DNA of 31,595 nt from a virus. Location of the stretch: IMG/VR virus record IMGVR_UViG_3300009610_000061, positions 1-31,595 of that record; one strand, written 5' to 3'. Every line of letters starts with the position of its first letter. The first letter of the stretch is position 1. Below, one piece after another: positions 6,218-12,066 of this stretch. A model generated the notes under the pieces. It saw only the letters and a program-made list of their open reading frames with translations. It was not told the origin of the DNA and searched no databases. The position numbers and the translations under genes were made by a program.

Positions 6218-6280
6218 CATACGACTCCTCCCTTGTTGCTGCCTTGCTAGGGCTGGCGGCAGTATAGCGGCAGGGCGAAG

Positions 6281-6306
6281 GAAGGACTAGCGCCACCTAG
6301 TCCTTC
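6281..6306 (-). terminator. Perfect 10-bp hairpin at the end of the AAA+ partner gene
   Basis: GAAGGACTAG (6281-6290), six-base loop CGCCAC, CTAGTCCTTC (6297-6306). The stem includes the last codons and the TAG stop of the gene ending at 6297. On the minus strand the stem is followed by CTTCGCC, not a U-run. It is therefore either a weak or factor-dependent terminator or a 3'-end stabilising/processing hairpin that closes the AAA+ operon. Confidence 0.5.
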
Positions 6307-7139
6307 ACATCGACGAGGGTTTCGCCCGCTGCCTTGTTAATCTGTTGCGCTGCGAACTTGAGCGCGCCCTTCATGGTCTTGCACGCCCCTTGGCTTACGC
6401 CGACGCCTCCCAGTAGGAACGCTTCACCCGCGCCTATGGTTTCCGCCAGCTCCTTTGTCAGCGAGCCACAGTGACCATATCCGGGCTGCTGCCACGACCT
6501 AGGCGTGCGCTCAATAAGGGCGAAGCCTAGCCGACGGAAGGCGGCAGGGTGAGCGATGCTATAGGCGACAGCACTGAGGTCCAGATTGTCTCCGGCCCGC
6601 TTGACCTTCCAGCCGAGGATCGCCTTGCCGCCCCTGAGGCTGTCCACAAACACGACGTCCAGCTCGACCTGACGACCAGTCGCCTCGATCTGCCCGACCA
6701 TCGCCGTTATGGCAGCTCCGTAGTTACGATATTCGTTAGCGTTGATCATCCCAGCGGCCACAGCATTGATGACCAAGTGGACAACGGGCTTCCGGCCCTG
6801 AGGGTGTCCGAAGTTGATCATGTGCATCGGGTCGCCAGCACAGTAGAGCGCGACGTCCGGCATGTATCCTGCGACGTCGTACGTGTACTCGGGTTCGGCG
6901 TCATTGGGCGGCAGGACGGCGAGCTGGTTAGCGAAGTCGCGCGCCCCCTCGGTCCAGCCCGTCTCAGCGAGCTGGCGGGCTTTGTCATAGCCCGTGCCGA
7001 GGTCCCAGCTATCGGTCGCGCTGTTGGTCGTGCTCTGGCTGACCGACCATTCGCGGGGAGTACGCTGAAGCCACAGAGCGACGTCGTGGAGGTCGCTGCC
7101 GAAGCGGACGAATACATCGCCTTGCTGATATTCCTTCAT
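6297..7139 (-). CDS. AAA+ ATPase partner protein (DUF7192/VWA-like, 280 aa)
   Basis: Encoded three bases after the MoxR-type ATPase and read with it; the ATG at 7139 has GGGAG eight bases upstream. MoxR/CobS-type ATPases commonly act with a partner carrying a VWA-like fold. Here residues about 105-165 look like such a core: KPVVHLVINAVAAGM (117-131), then MVGQIEATGRQVELDVVFVDS (a strand-helix-strand with a Ser/Asp end). The canonical DxSxS metal site is not intact (VINAVAA instead). From memory this pairing matches the phage DUF7192 family; the name is uncertain. The N-terminal half has W-rich segments (SVSQSTTNSATDSWDLG). It probably recruits the substrate that the ATPase remodels. It ends inside a strong hairpin. 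Confidence 0.82.
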   Translation of the reverse strand: MKEYQQGDVFVRFGSDLHDVALWLQRTPREWSVSQSTTNSATDSWDLGTGYDKARQLAETGWTEGARDFANQLAVLPPNDAEPEYTYDVAGYMPDVALYCAGDPMHMINFGHPQGRKPVVHLVINAVAAGMINANEYRNYGAAITAMVGQIEATGRQVELDVVFVDSLRGGKAILGWKVKRAGDNLDLSAVAYSIAHPAAFRRLGFALIERTPRSWQQPGYGHCGSLTKELAETIGAGEAFLLGGVGVSQGACKTMKGALKFAAQQINKAAGETLVDVKD

Positions 7140-7142
7140 CGC

Positions 7143-8318
7143 TCAGACTCCCCGGTTAAGGCGGGCTTGGATACGAACCCGATGATTATTGTCCAGACCC
7201 TTCCAGACAGCAGCGTCTTCCACCATGGCGCGCTCCATGCCTACTGCGAGGAGCAGCGCTCCGTCGATGCTGGCGCGCGGGCTGACCAAGTGATCAATCT
7301 CCTCGGCGAAGACTGCGGCACGTACTGTCTGAACCCATTTCGTCCACTCGTCGTTGCGAGCCCATGCGAACTCGGCCTCTTCGTCGTAGTCCATGACGAA
7401 CGTGACGTAGCGGTCCAAGGTGGAGCCGTCCAGCTTGTTACGACCGACGTAGCGTTTGTCAGCGCCGCGCCCGAAGGTGTTAGCGCCGCCCATGATCTGG
7501 AAGTCCTTGTGGGCGTAGACGATTTCCCCAGCGAACTCGCAGAACCCGTTGGCAATCGCCGAGTTGAGGGCGACGAGCGCTTGCGGATTACAATTGTCCA
7601 TCTCATCCAGCAGAAACAGGCCGCCGAACTTGAATGCCTTGTAGAAGTCAGTGTGGACGGGCTTGCCGTGGGCGTCCCTGAAGCCGAGCAGCTCGTGCTT
7701 CCCTGCTACGCTGTTCGCGCAGTAGAAGTCCTTGCCGATGATCTTGGCGCATTGGAGGGCTAGGGTTGACTTGCCGCTGCCCGCTGGCCCTACGATGAGG
7801 GGCTTGACGCCTGCCCGGAGCGCCAGCACGATAGGGGCGAGCATCTTGTGGGCGTCCTTGACGGTGATCGGCTTCGCCTTGGCGGGCTGCTTGAATTCCA
7901 CGACCCGAGTCGCCTCGTGCATCGTGCTCCGGACAAGGTCGGGAACCTTGGCAAGGAAGGCGTCGGTGACCGAGGCCACGATCGCCTGAGCAGCGGCCTC
8001 CAGCTCAGACTTTGTCGGCTGTGGCTTAGGGACTTCCTTGACCTCGGCGCTGTTACCCTGCCACTCAGTGTCAGGCAGAACGCGGACTTCGCCGAGCAGG
8101 CGGCCATGACCCATCTGAGCGCGGAGGAAGTACGCCTCGGGCAGCGGGCAGTCCTTGTGGAGGACTCCGTTGACCGAGGGCTCGCCGCTGGTCGTGGCGC
8201 GGGCGATGAGGAAGCCCTCGGCAGGGCTGACGGACTTGAGGCAGGAGCGACAGCCGCCCTCGTATTCGTTGGCGCGTGTCAGTGACCGCTTATCGGTCCA
8301 GATGCTGATGGTGGACAT
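7143..8318 (-). CDS. MoxR/CobS-type AAA+ ATPase (391 aa)
   Basis: A P-loop GPAGSGKS (177-184), a Walker B GGLFLLDEMDN (232-242), a sensor-1-like Asn in MGGANTFG (277-283) and LDRYVTF (301-307) with a probable arginine finger identify a MoxR-family AAA+ ATPase, close in layout to CobS and to many phage 'AAA family ATPase' proteins. The first 60 residues add a possible zinc site, CRSC (23-26) with HKDC (54-57). Residues about 95-150 are a linker. Such ATPases work as ring hexamers that remodel a target presented by a VWA-type partner, here the next gene. The ATG at 8318 has GAGG with the GAGGTTC motif upstream. The target is unknown; nothing nearby suggests cobalamin metabolism. Confidence 0.9.
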   Translation of the reverse strand: MSTISIWTDKRSLTRANEYEGGCRSCLKSVSPAEGFLIARATTSGEPSVNGVLHKDCPLPEAYFLRAQMGHGRLLGEVRVLPDTEWQGNSAEVKEVPKPQPTKSELEAAAQAIVASVTDAFLAKVPDLVRSTMHEATRVVEFKQPAKAKPITVKDAHKMLAPIVLALRAGVKPLIVGPAGSGKSTLALQCAKIIGKDFYCANSVAGKHELLGFRDAHGKPVHTDFYKAFKFGGLFLLDEMDNCNPQALVALNSAIANGFCEFAGEIVYAHKDFQIMGGANTFGRGADKRYVGRNKLDGSTLDRYVTFVMDYDEEAEFAWARNDEWTKWVQTVRAAVFAEEIDHLVSPRASIDGALLLAVGMERAMVEDAAVWKGLDNNHRVRIQARLNRGV

Positions 8319-8336
8319 TGTGATGAACCTCTTCTG

Positions 8337-8744
8337 TTAGTCTAGGGTGATGTAACCATTGGACACAGCCCAATGGAAGTCCAGCTTGTTCTTGGTGAAC
8401 TTGGGATTGTCGCATTTTCCATGTGCGAACATTGCATCGCTGATGCTCGTGTGAGCGAGGATCGTGGCGATCATGTAGTGGCGGAACGTGCCGAAGCGGG
8501 CGTCGTTGCGCTTGCCTGTCGGGCTGTAGCGTTGGAACCGAGGAGCTCGGCGGCTCCGGCGAGTGCGAGTGGCGGCCTTCCATCCGCCGTCGGTCGCAGG
8601 AACGGGCAGCGGTGACCGGAACGGGTCCCGGACGGGCTTGGGCGGCGCTGGCGATGCTTTCAGCAGTTCCCCCAGTGCAACGGCGAGGCCTTTGACATCG
8701 GCCTTCTTGGCGAGCGCCCTGACCGCCTTGGCAAGGTCAGTCAT
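8337..8744 (-). CDS. Basic protein sharing a C-terminal domain with the histone-like protein (135 aa)
   Basis: The ATG at 8744 overlaps the lipoprotein gene's end by eight bases and has a GA-rich ribosome site (GGGAGG). Residues 1-30 are a helix (LAKAVRALAKKADVKGLAV), followed by a Pro-rich linker (32-50) and a basic patch RTRRSRRAPRF (60-70). Residues 84-135 (FGTFRHYMIATILAH ... KFTKNKLDFHWAVSNGYITLD) align with the C-terminus of the protein encoded at 9922-9248 (SWRHHLLTMVMTHKD ... KFSANKLDFNFAAAKGYIVW). The shared pattern is RH, H, A-AH-K, KF--NKLDF--A---GYI. The basic linker and helical repeat suggest DNA or RNA binding. Function unknown. Confidence 0.85.
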   Translation of the reverse strand: MTDLAKAVRALAKKADVKGLAVALGELLKASPAPPKPVRDPFRSPLPVPATDGGWKAATRTRRSRRAPRFQRYSPTGKRNDARFGTFRHYMIATILAHTSISDAMFAHGKCDNPKFTKNKLDFHWAVSNGYITLD

Positions 8745-8964
8745 CCCAGCCCTCCCCTCCCATGTAGGCGCAGTCCTCAATGTCGAGGGCCATGCCGTTG
8801 TCCCAAGTCATGCCGCACGGGCTGTCCTCGACATTGTACGAGGCATAATCCCGGTCGGGGTGGCAGGCCGCCCGCGCGGTCACAGAGCTCAGCGTAGCGC
8901 CGAGCAACCCTGAGCAGCCCGACACAGCGGCAATCATCCCTACGATGACCAGAGCGCGCCTCAC
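8737..8964 (-). CDS. Small secreted lipoprotein (75 aa)
   Basis: GTG 8964 overlaps the upstream stop (GTGA) and has GGAG eight bases before it. The N-terminus is a classical lipoprotein signal: basic MRRA, hydrophobic LVIVGMIAA, then the lipobox V-S-G-C with the lipidated Cys at 17. The mature part is about 58 residues with three further Cys (C34, C50, C65 by eye) and an acidic end (GGEGWDD). It should sit in the periplasm anchored to a membrane. It is not Pro-rich and no holin or endolysin is nearby, so an Rz1-type spanin is unlikely. By analogy with the early lipoprotein Llp of phage T5, which is of similar size and blocks the receptor, superinfection exclusion is a reasonable hypothesis. 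Confidence 0.82.
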   Translation of the reverse strand: MRRALVIVGMIAAVSGCSGLLGATLSSVTARAACHPDRDYASYNVEDSPCGMTWDNGMALDIEDCAYMGGEGWDD

Positions 8965-9170
8965 AGGCCCGACTCCAGCTCGGCGATGTAGCGGTGACCG
9001 TCGTCGCGCTCAATGCCGCGCGCCTCACGCTGGTCCAGCGTCAGCAGGCTCGGCACAGTGCCGTCGGTCAGGGCGTCGTAGGCGGTCTCGTGGTCGGCGT
9101 ACGGGCCGAAGAACTTGGTCTCGCAGTTGAGCGCCCCATGCTGCTTCATTACGATGATATATTGTCCCAT
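8961..9170 (-). CDS. Hypothetical protein (69 aa)
   Basis: The ATG at 9170 is supported by GGAGG eight bases upstream in the GAGGTTC motif; an in-frame ATG at 9185 lies before that site. The product (MGQYIIVMKQHGALNCETKFFGPYADHETAYDAL ...) looks like a small alpha/beta domain: a beta strand, a turn, then the helix PYADHETAYDAL, similar in feel to small phage proteins that read 'FGPFDSHEEAYAAL'. No catalytic motif is visible. It overlaps the lipoprotein start by four bases, so translation of that gene is probably coupled to this one. Confidence 0.85.
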   Translation of the reverse strand: MGQYIIVMKQHGALNCETKFFGPYADHETAYDALTDGTVPSLLTLDQREARGIERDDGHRYIAELESGL

Positions 9171-9200
9171 GTTATGAACCTCCATTGTTATCCACTGATG

Positions 9201-9239
9201 TGGTTAGGGGAGTCGGCTTGTGACCGGCTCCCCAGAGCA
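9201..9239 (-). promoter_or_regulatory. Leader hairpin element, copy 2 (TGCTCTG-hairpin-TAACCA)
   Basis: GGGGAGTCGG (9207-9216) pairs with CCGGCTCCCC (9224-9233), ten pairs with one G-T, around a seven-base loop. On the minus strand it is flanked by TGCTCTG before and TAACCA after, the same flanks as at 5879-5915. It lies 31-69 bases upstream of the ATG at 9170. No U-run follows. Confidence 0.65.
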
Positions 9240-9247
9240 TATCAGTC

Positions 9248-9922
9248 CTACTTGGTCCAGACGATGTAACCCTTGGCGGCGGCGAAGTTGAAGTCCAGCT
9301 TATTGGCGCTGAACTTGCCCGACTTCGCATGGGCGGCCTTGGCGCTGTCCGTGTCCTTGTGGGTCATGACCATGGTCAGCAGATGGTGCCGCCAGCTATC
9401 CGGGCGGGCTTCGTTGGCGGTCGTGCCGACCTTGTACGCCCGGTTCGTCCCCTTGGCAGGCTGCTTCGCCTTGGCGGCCTTCGCTGCCTTGGCGGCGGGC
9501 TTGGCGGCCTTGGCGGGCTTGGCAGCAGCAGAGGCGTCGCGGGCTGCCTTGGCGCTGTGAGGGGCGGTCCGGCTGGTCACGCCCTCGGCGAGCTTGGCAG
9601 GCTTGACAGGCAGGCCAGCAACGAGCCCCTTCACGACCCGGAAGGAGCCGCCGACAATGGCAGCAGCCCGGAGCTCAGGGGTTTCGGCCGTCCGCGGATA
9701 ATTGACTGTGCCGTCCGGCGCGCAGACCACGACGTAGGACTGCGAATTGTCGTAGGTCACGGTGACGATCCGGTTGCCGTCCACCTTGGCGGCGGGCTTG
9801 GCCTTGCGGGCTGCCTTCTTGGCGGCGGGCTTGGCGACGAGCGCCTTGCCGAGGATTGCGCTGGCCTTGGCGAGCGACGGGGTCTTGGCGGAAACGGTCT
9901 TGGTTGCGTTGGTCTTGGTCAT
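9248..9922 (-). CDS. Lys/Ala-rich histone H1-like protein (224 aa)
   Basis: The ATG at 9922 has GGGAGG five bases upstream within the GAGGTTC motif. Residues 1-46 and 120-158 are Lys/Ala/Pro-rich tracts (KPAAKKAARKAKPAAK; KAAKPAAKAAKAAKAKQPAK) like the tails of histone H1-like and bacterial HctB/AlgP-type proteins, which bind and condense DNA through charge. Between them, residues 50-112 form a folded beta-rich domain (RIVTVTYDNSQSYVVVC). The C-terminal domain (173-224) is homologous to that of the 135-aa protein encoded at 8744-8337. It is probably an abundant DNA-binding protein acting on phage or host chromatin. It is preceded by a very structured leader with four hairpins. Confidence 0.88.
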   Translation of the reverse strand: MTKTNATKTVSAKTPSLAKASAILGKALVAKPAAKKAARKAKPAAKVDGNRIVTVTYDNSQSYVVVCAPDGTVNYPRTAETPELRAAAIVGGSFRVVKGLVAGLPVKPAKLAEGVTSRTAPHSAKAARDASAAAKPAKAAKPAAKAAKAAKAKQPAKGTNRAYKVGTTANEARPDSWRHHLLTMVMTHKDTDSAKAAHAKSGKFSANKLDFNFAAAKGYIVWTK

Positions 9923-9942
9923 GGGAACCTCCCTTGGATTTA

Positions 9943-10045
9943 CCCGCCACCATTGGCGGGTCCAGCGTCTGTGCTGGTTAAGCCCGTGCCGTTGCACGGG
10001 CCAAAGCAGCACAGCCGCCCGTTGCTAGCGGGCGGGCTGTTGCTT
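9943..10045 (-). promoter_or_regulatory. Cluster of four hairpins including leader element copy 3
   Basis: Four stems lie side by side: CCCGCCA/TGGCGGG (9943-9960, 7 bp, four-base loop); CCAGC/GCTGG (9962-9977); GCCCGTGC/GCACGGGC (9982-10001, 8 bp, four-base loop); and a long stem of about 15 bp from 10005 to about 10045 with small bulges and CCGCCCG/CGGGCGG near its tip. The third stem is flanked on the minus strand by TGCTTTG and TTAACCA, matching the flanks of the elements at 5879 and 9201. The cluster ends about 20 bases before the start of the histone-like gene. It could pause RNA polymerase, resist decay or regulate translation. Confidence 0.65.
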
Positions 10046-10506
10046 GGCGCTGCCTATGCGCCTCAGTGCCATTTTGCGGGCGGCCATAAACGCCCAAGGT
10101 GACACTGGTCTACGGCAGGGTATTGAAGCGGTCCTATGCGCTAACCCCCGGATCGGGCCTGTGAGCCCTCCGCCTGCCGTGTAACTTTGTAACCTCCTTC
10201 CATTGCGGCAGCAGCGCCGCCCCCCTCTTCTCTGTCCGCCTGCGAGGGATTGCAATGACCTATCGTCACGGGCGCTGGCCTCGCTGCCATGGGCGGCGCT
10301 GGCGCTGGCGCTGTCCCCAGAGGCCGCGCTCGGGACGCGCGACTAAGCGGAAAAACGGGCGCTCGCGATTGCAAGGCGCGTGCCATTCCGAAGTCCCGTT
10401 TATCGCTCCGTAAATCCGATTTGAGGAGACGCGTCGTCCCAAGTACCCAGCATGGCCGGAGCGACGATATTTCATCCCTATCGCGATTTCGGGTTTTTGG
10501 CACGAG

Positions 10507-10524
10507 TCTTGCAGGGGTGCAAGA
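10507..10524 (-). terminator. Hairpin just after the HTH/AT-hook gene
   Basis: TCTTGCA (10507-10513), loop GGGG, TGCAAGA (10518-10524): a perfect 7-bp stem starting 12 bases after the minus-strand stop at 10536. It is followed on the minus strand by CTCGTGCC then AAAAACCC, so it lacks a U-run and would be a weak or Rho-assisted terminator at best. Its place suggests that the regulator gene forms its own transcription unit. Confidence 0.4.
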
Positions 10525-10535
10525 ATCATGCCAAT

Positions 10536-10907
10536 TCACTTGGGACGCTTTCGGTAGGCTACCATTTCCAGCGGCGGCTCCGGCTCGCGGGGGAATTTCG
10601 GCTGCTTTGGCGGACGTCCTCGCGGCTTCTTGGGCTTAACAATTTGCCGCCGGACAACGGTCAGCACATCAAGCTCACCAGTGATCGGGTTTACTCGGGT
10701 CACGTGGTATTGATTACGGTGATGGGCCAGCCTAGAACGAAGACTACTTTCCTTCATGCCAAGGCGCTCGGCTGCCACCGAGTATCCGACTACTATCTCG
10801 GCTCCAGTGCTTCGCCACGTGAAAAGAAATTCTTGGCCGTCTCTTTGGGCTTTGGCTTGACGTCTCCGTGCTTCATTGGCTAACTTTATCAGTTCATCTA
10901 TTTCCAT
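10536..10907 (-). CDS. Putative DNA-binding regulator: HTH plus AT-hook (123 aa)
   Basis: The ATG at 10907 has AGGA nine bases upstream. It is the first leftward gene next to the AT-rich divergent region. Residues 1-30 form a charged helix. Residues 41-61 (VGYSVAAERLGMKESSLRSRL) read as a helix-turn-helix: helix AAERL, turn GM, recognition helix SSLRSRLAHHR. Residues 92-100 (KPKKPRGRPPK) contain PRGRPP, the core of an AT-hook that sits in the minor groove of AT-rich DNA. The C-terminus is basic and Pro-rich (RKRPK). Position and motifs suggest that it binds the repeated elements at 10921-11162 and controls the early/late switch or replication initiation, perhaps repressing itself. No exact family was recognised. 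Confidence 0.82.
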   Translation of the reverse strand: MEIDELIKLANEARRRQAKAQRDGQEFLFTWRSTGAEIVVGYSVAAERLGMKESSLRSRLAHHRNQYHVTRVNPITGELDVLTVVRRQIVKPKKPRGRPPKQPKFPREPEPPLEMVAYRKRPK

Positions 10908-10920
10908 GACGAAGCGTCCT

Positions 10921-11162
10921 TTACTGTAAGAGTTTACACTTTTGCTTTCACATTAAATGGCTAAAAACTGCCAAATCTATAAGGATTACAGTTTACACTT
11001 TTTCTTGAGAGTACTGCTTACTCACTGTAATTACATCTATACAATAACAGTTTACTTCCATTACTGCTAAGAAGAAGTGTAAAGTGAAATAGTGTAAGAA
11101 TTAGGGGCTCAACCCTTTGTTTTTACTTGATAAAAGACGATGTACACTTTTATTTCACTTTA
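10921..11162. repeat. AT-rich divergent control region with iterated TTTACACT elements
   Basis: By hand count 75 of 240 bases (31 %) in 10921-11160 are G/C, against roughly 55-60 % in neighbouring genes. The 13-mer AGTTTACACTTTT occurs at 10931-10943 and 10990-11002. Its core TTTACACT is inverted as AGTGTAAA at 11076-11083, near-repeated at 11091-11097, and varied at 11142-11149 (GTACACTT). ACTGTAA occurs at 10923, 11024 and 11213, and inverted at 10986. TAAAGTGAAA (11080-11089) and TTTCACTTTA (11153-11162) form a further inverted pair. The pattern suggests iterons or operators for a dedicated protein between divergent transcription units, and would also suit a replication origin. No gene lies between 10908 and 11266. 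Confidence 0.7.
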
Positions 11163-11230
11163 TTCGGCGGCGGTCAAACTCCCCCATAAATGGCAGAAAA
11201 CCTCGGGTTTTGACTGTAACAAATGGTCGC

Positions 11231-11260
11231 TGGTCACGACCTTGCGCGCGCGAGTACAAT
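11231..11260 (+). promoter_or_regulatory. Candidate rightward promoter, possibly leaderless
   Basis: TACAAT (11255-11260) matches a sigma-70 -10 box in five of six positions, with a weak -35-like TGGTCA at 11231-11236 (18-base spacer). A start site six to seven bases after the -10 would fall on the ATG at 11267, giving a leaderless mRNA. No SD precedes that ATG, which fits. GGTCG (11225-11229) and CGACC (11237-11241) form a small palindrome over the -35 region that could be an operator. Confidence 0.3.
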
Positions 11261-11266
11261 ACTCTG

Positions 11267-11842
11267 ATGACTAGCAAATCAACTCGCGTGATACTTAACC
11301 CGAAGCACAAAGCCTTCGCCGATCAGTATCTAATACTTGGACAGATATCTGCTGCCGCCCGCAAGGCAGGATATCCTACGAAGTCTGCTCATGTCGCAGG
11401 GAATAGGCTGCTAAAGAGACCCGATGTCCAAGCATATCTTGCCGACAGAACTGCGGCGCTCAGTGAGCAGACAGACGACATGCAAGGACGCGTAGTAAAA
11501 GAGATGGAGGCGCTCGCGTTTGCCAATATAAAAGACTTCATACGTGTCGATGAGGATGGTCTCCCGCAAGTAGACTTCAGCACAGCAACTGAAGAACAAC
11601 TCAGGGCTATCAGTAACGTCGCAAGTAAAACGACGACACGGCGGGACAAAGACGGCGGAGTTACTGTGGAGGTGAGCAGTCGGTTCGCCATGGCTGACAA
11701 GTACCGAGGGCTCGAGCTGCTCGGGCGCACGATGGGCATGTTCAAGGATGGTGAGTCACGTGTGGTCATTGATGTTGCCGACCGCCTGCTGCACGCACGT
11801 CGGAGGCTCAGTGCAATGGGTGGAGAGGACGGAGCGTCGTAA
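11267..11842 (+). CDS. terS: Terminase small subunit (Terminase_2-like, 191 aa)
   Basis: Residues about 10-60 match the DNA-binding N-terminal domain of Terminase_2-type small subunits: KHKAFADQYLILGQISAAARKAGYP followed by the second helix SAHVAGNRLLKRPDVQAYLADR. A helical oligomerisation segment follows (VVKEMEALAFANIKDFI), with the pattern KTTTRRDKDG and DKYRGLELLGRTMGMF near 150-175, typical of the family. The protein recognises phage DNA and delivers it to the large subunit. The start ATG 11267 is chosen because upstream in-frame codons lie in the AT-rich control region and read as noise. No SD is visible, so translation may be leaderless. Unusually, terL is nearly 5 kb downstream. Confidence 0.88.
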   Translation: MTSKSTRVILNPKHKAFADQYLILGQISAAARKAGYPTKSAHVAGNRLLKRPDVQAYLADRTAALSEQTDDMQGRVVKEMEALAFANIKDFIRVDEDGLPQVDFSTATEEQLRAISNVASKTTTRRDKDGGVTVEVSSRFAMADKYRGLELLGRTMGMFKDGESRVVIDVADRLLHARRRLSAMGGEDGAS

Positions 11843-11845
11843 TGG

Positions 11846-11866
11846 CAGACGAAAAACGTCTGTTTT
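11846..11866 (+). terminator. Intrinsic-terminator-like hairpin after the small terminase gene
   Basis: CAGACG (11846-11851), loop AAAAA, CGTCTG (11857-11862), then TTTT (11863-11866). The stem begins four bases after the TAA of terS and is followed by a short U-run. This is the best terminator-like structure in the window, though the stem is short. It suggests that terS is transcribed separately or is partly attenuated before the fibre genes. Confidence 0.55.
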
Positions 11867-11884
11867 CCTCGGTTTCTGAGGACT

Positions 11885-11944
11885 GGGGGATCGGAAAGGG
11901 GGGGTGCCGGGTACGGGGTCTCGGGGCTGCCGGGGGGCGGGGGG
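11885..11944 (+). other. G-run cluster, G-quadruplex-prone tract
   Basis: Seven runs of three or more G occur in 60 bases: 11885-11889, 11898-11904, 11909-11911, 11915-11918, 11923-11926, 11932-11937 and 11939-11944. Loops are mostly four to eight bases, with one of a single base, so several four-run quadruplexes are possible on the plus strand. No comparable tract was seen elsewhere in the window. It lies just after terS, where packaging recognition sites often occur, so a pac/cos role is one hypothesis. A 37-codon frame runs through it (11842-11955) but its Gly/Arg composition only mirrors the G runs. Confidence 0.7.
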
Positions 11945-12066
11945 TGGCGCTGTAATAGTGAAGATGAGTCGGTACCCAAATTCAGAAATTTTTTGGATAA
12001 CAGAGAGACAGAATATCGCAATGGTGAAGGTTCCGCGCCGCTTTTCGGAACCAACGGAGAAAACCA

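Larger units (their letters stand above)
9923..10535 (-). other. 613-base non-coding stretch between the first two leftward genes
   Basis: No frame here has protein-like composition together with a start and ribosome site. The stretch holds the hairpin cluster at 9943-10045, the hairpin at 10507-10524, a run of GGCGCT direct repeats near 10292-10312, and an SD-like AAGGAGG near 10195-10201 that is not followed by any usable start codon. In a genome where other gaps are a few bases long this is exceptional. It may be a long regulatory leader, a non-coding RNA, or the remains of a lost gene. Confidence 0.55.

Noticed and set aside
6549-7763. 404-codon plus-strand frame over the AAA+ operon
   Set aside because: It runs antisense to two genes with clear motifs (P-loop, Walker B) and has a valine/asp-rich composition typical of a shadow frame.
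5879-10001. Leader hairpins as N4-type virion RNA polymerase promoters
   Set aside because: N4 hairpin promoters have a fixed 5-7 bp stem and three-base loop; these have stems of 6-10 bp and loops of four to seven bases. The N4-gp56 name of the coat family does not imply N4-style transcription.
10266-10529. 87-codon minus-strand frame after the HTH/AT-hook gene
   Set aside because: It starts six bases after the previous stop and some of it looks protein-like, but there is no SD and its first codons form a perfect hairpin. Kept only as part of the non-coding stretch.
11842-11955. 37-codon frame overlapping the terS stop (TAATG)
   Set aside because: It passes through the terminator-like hairpin and the G-run cluster; its Gly/Arg composition only reflects the G runs.
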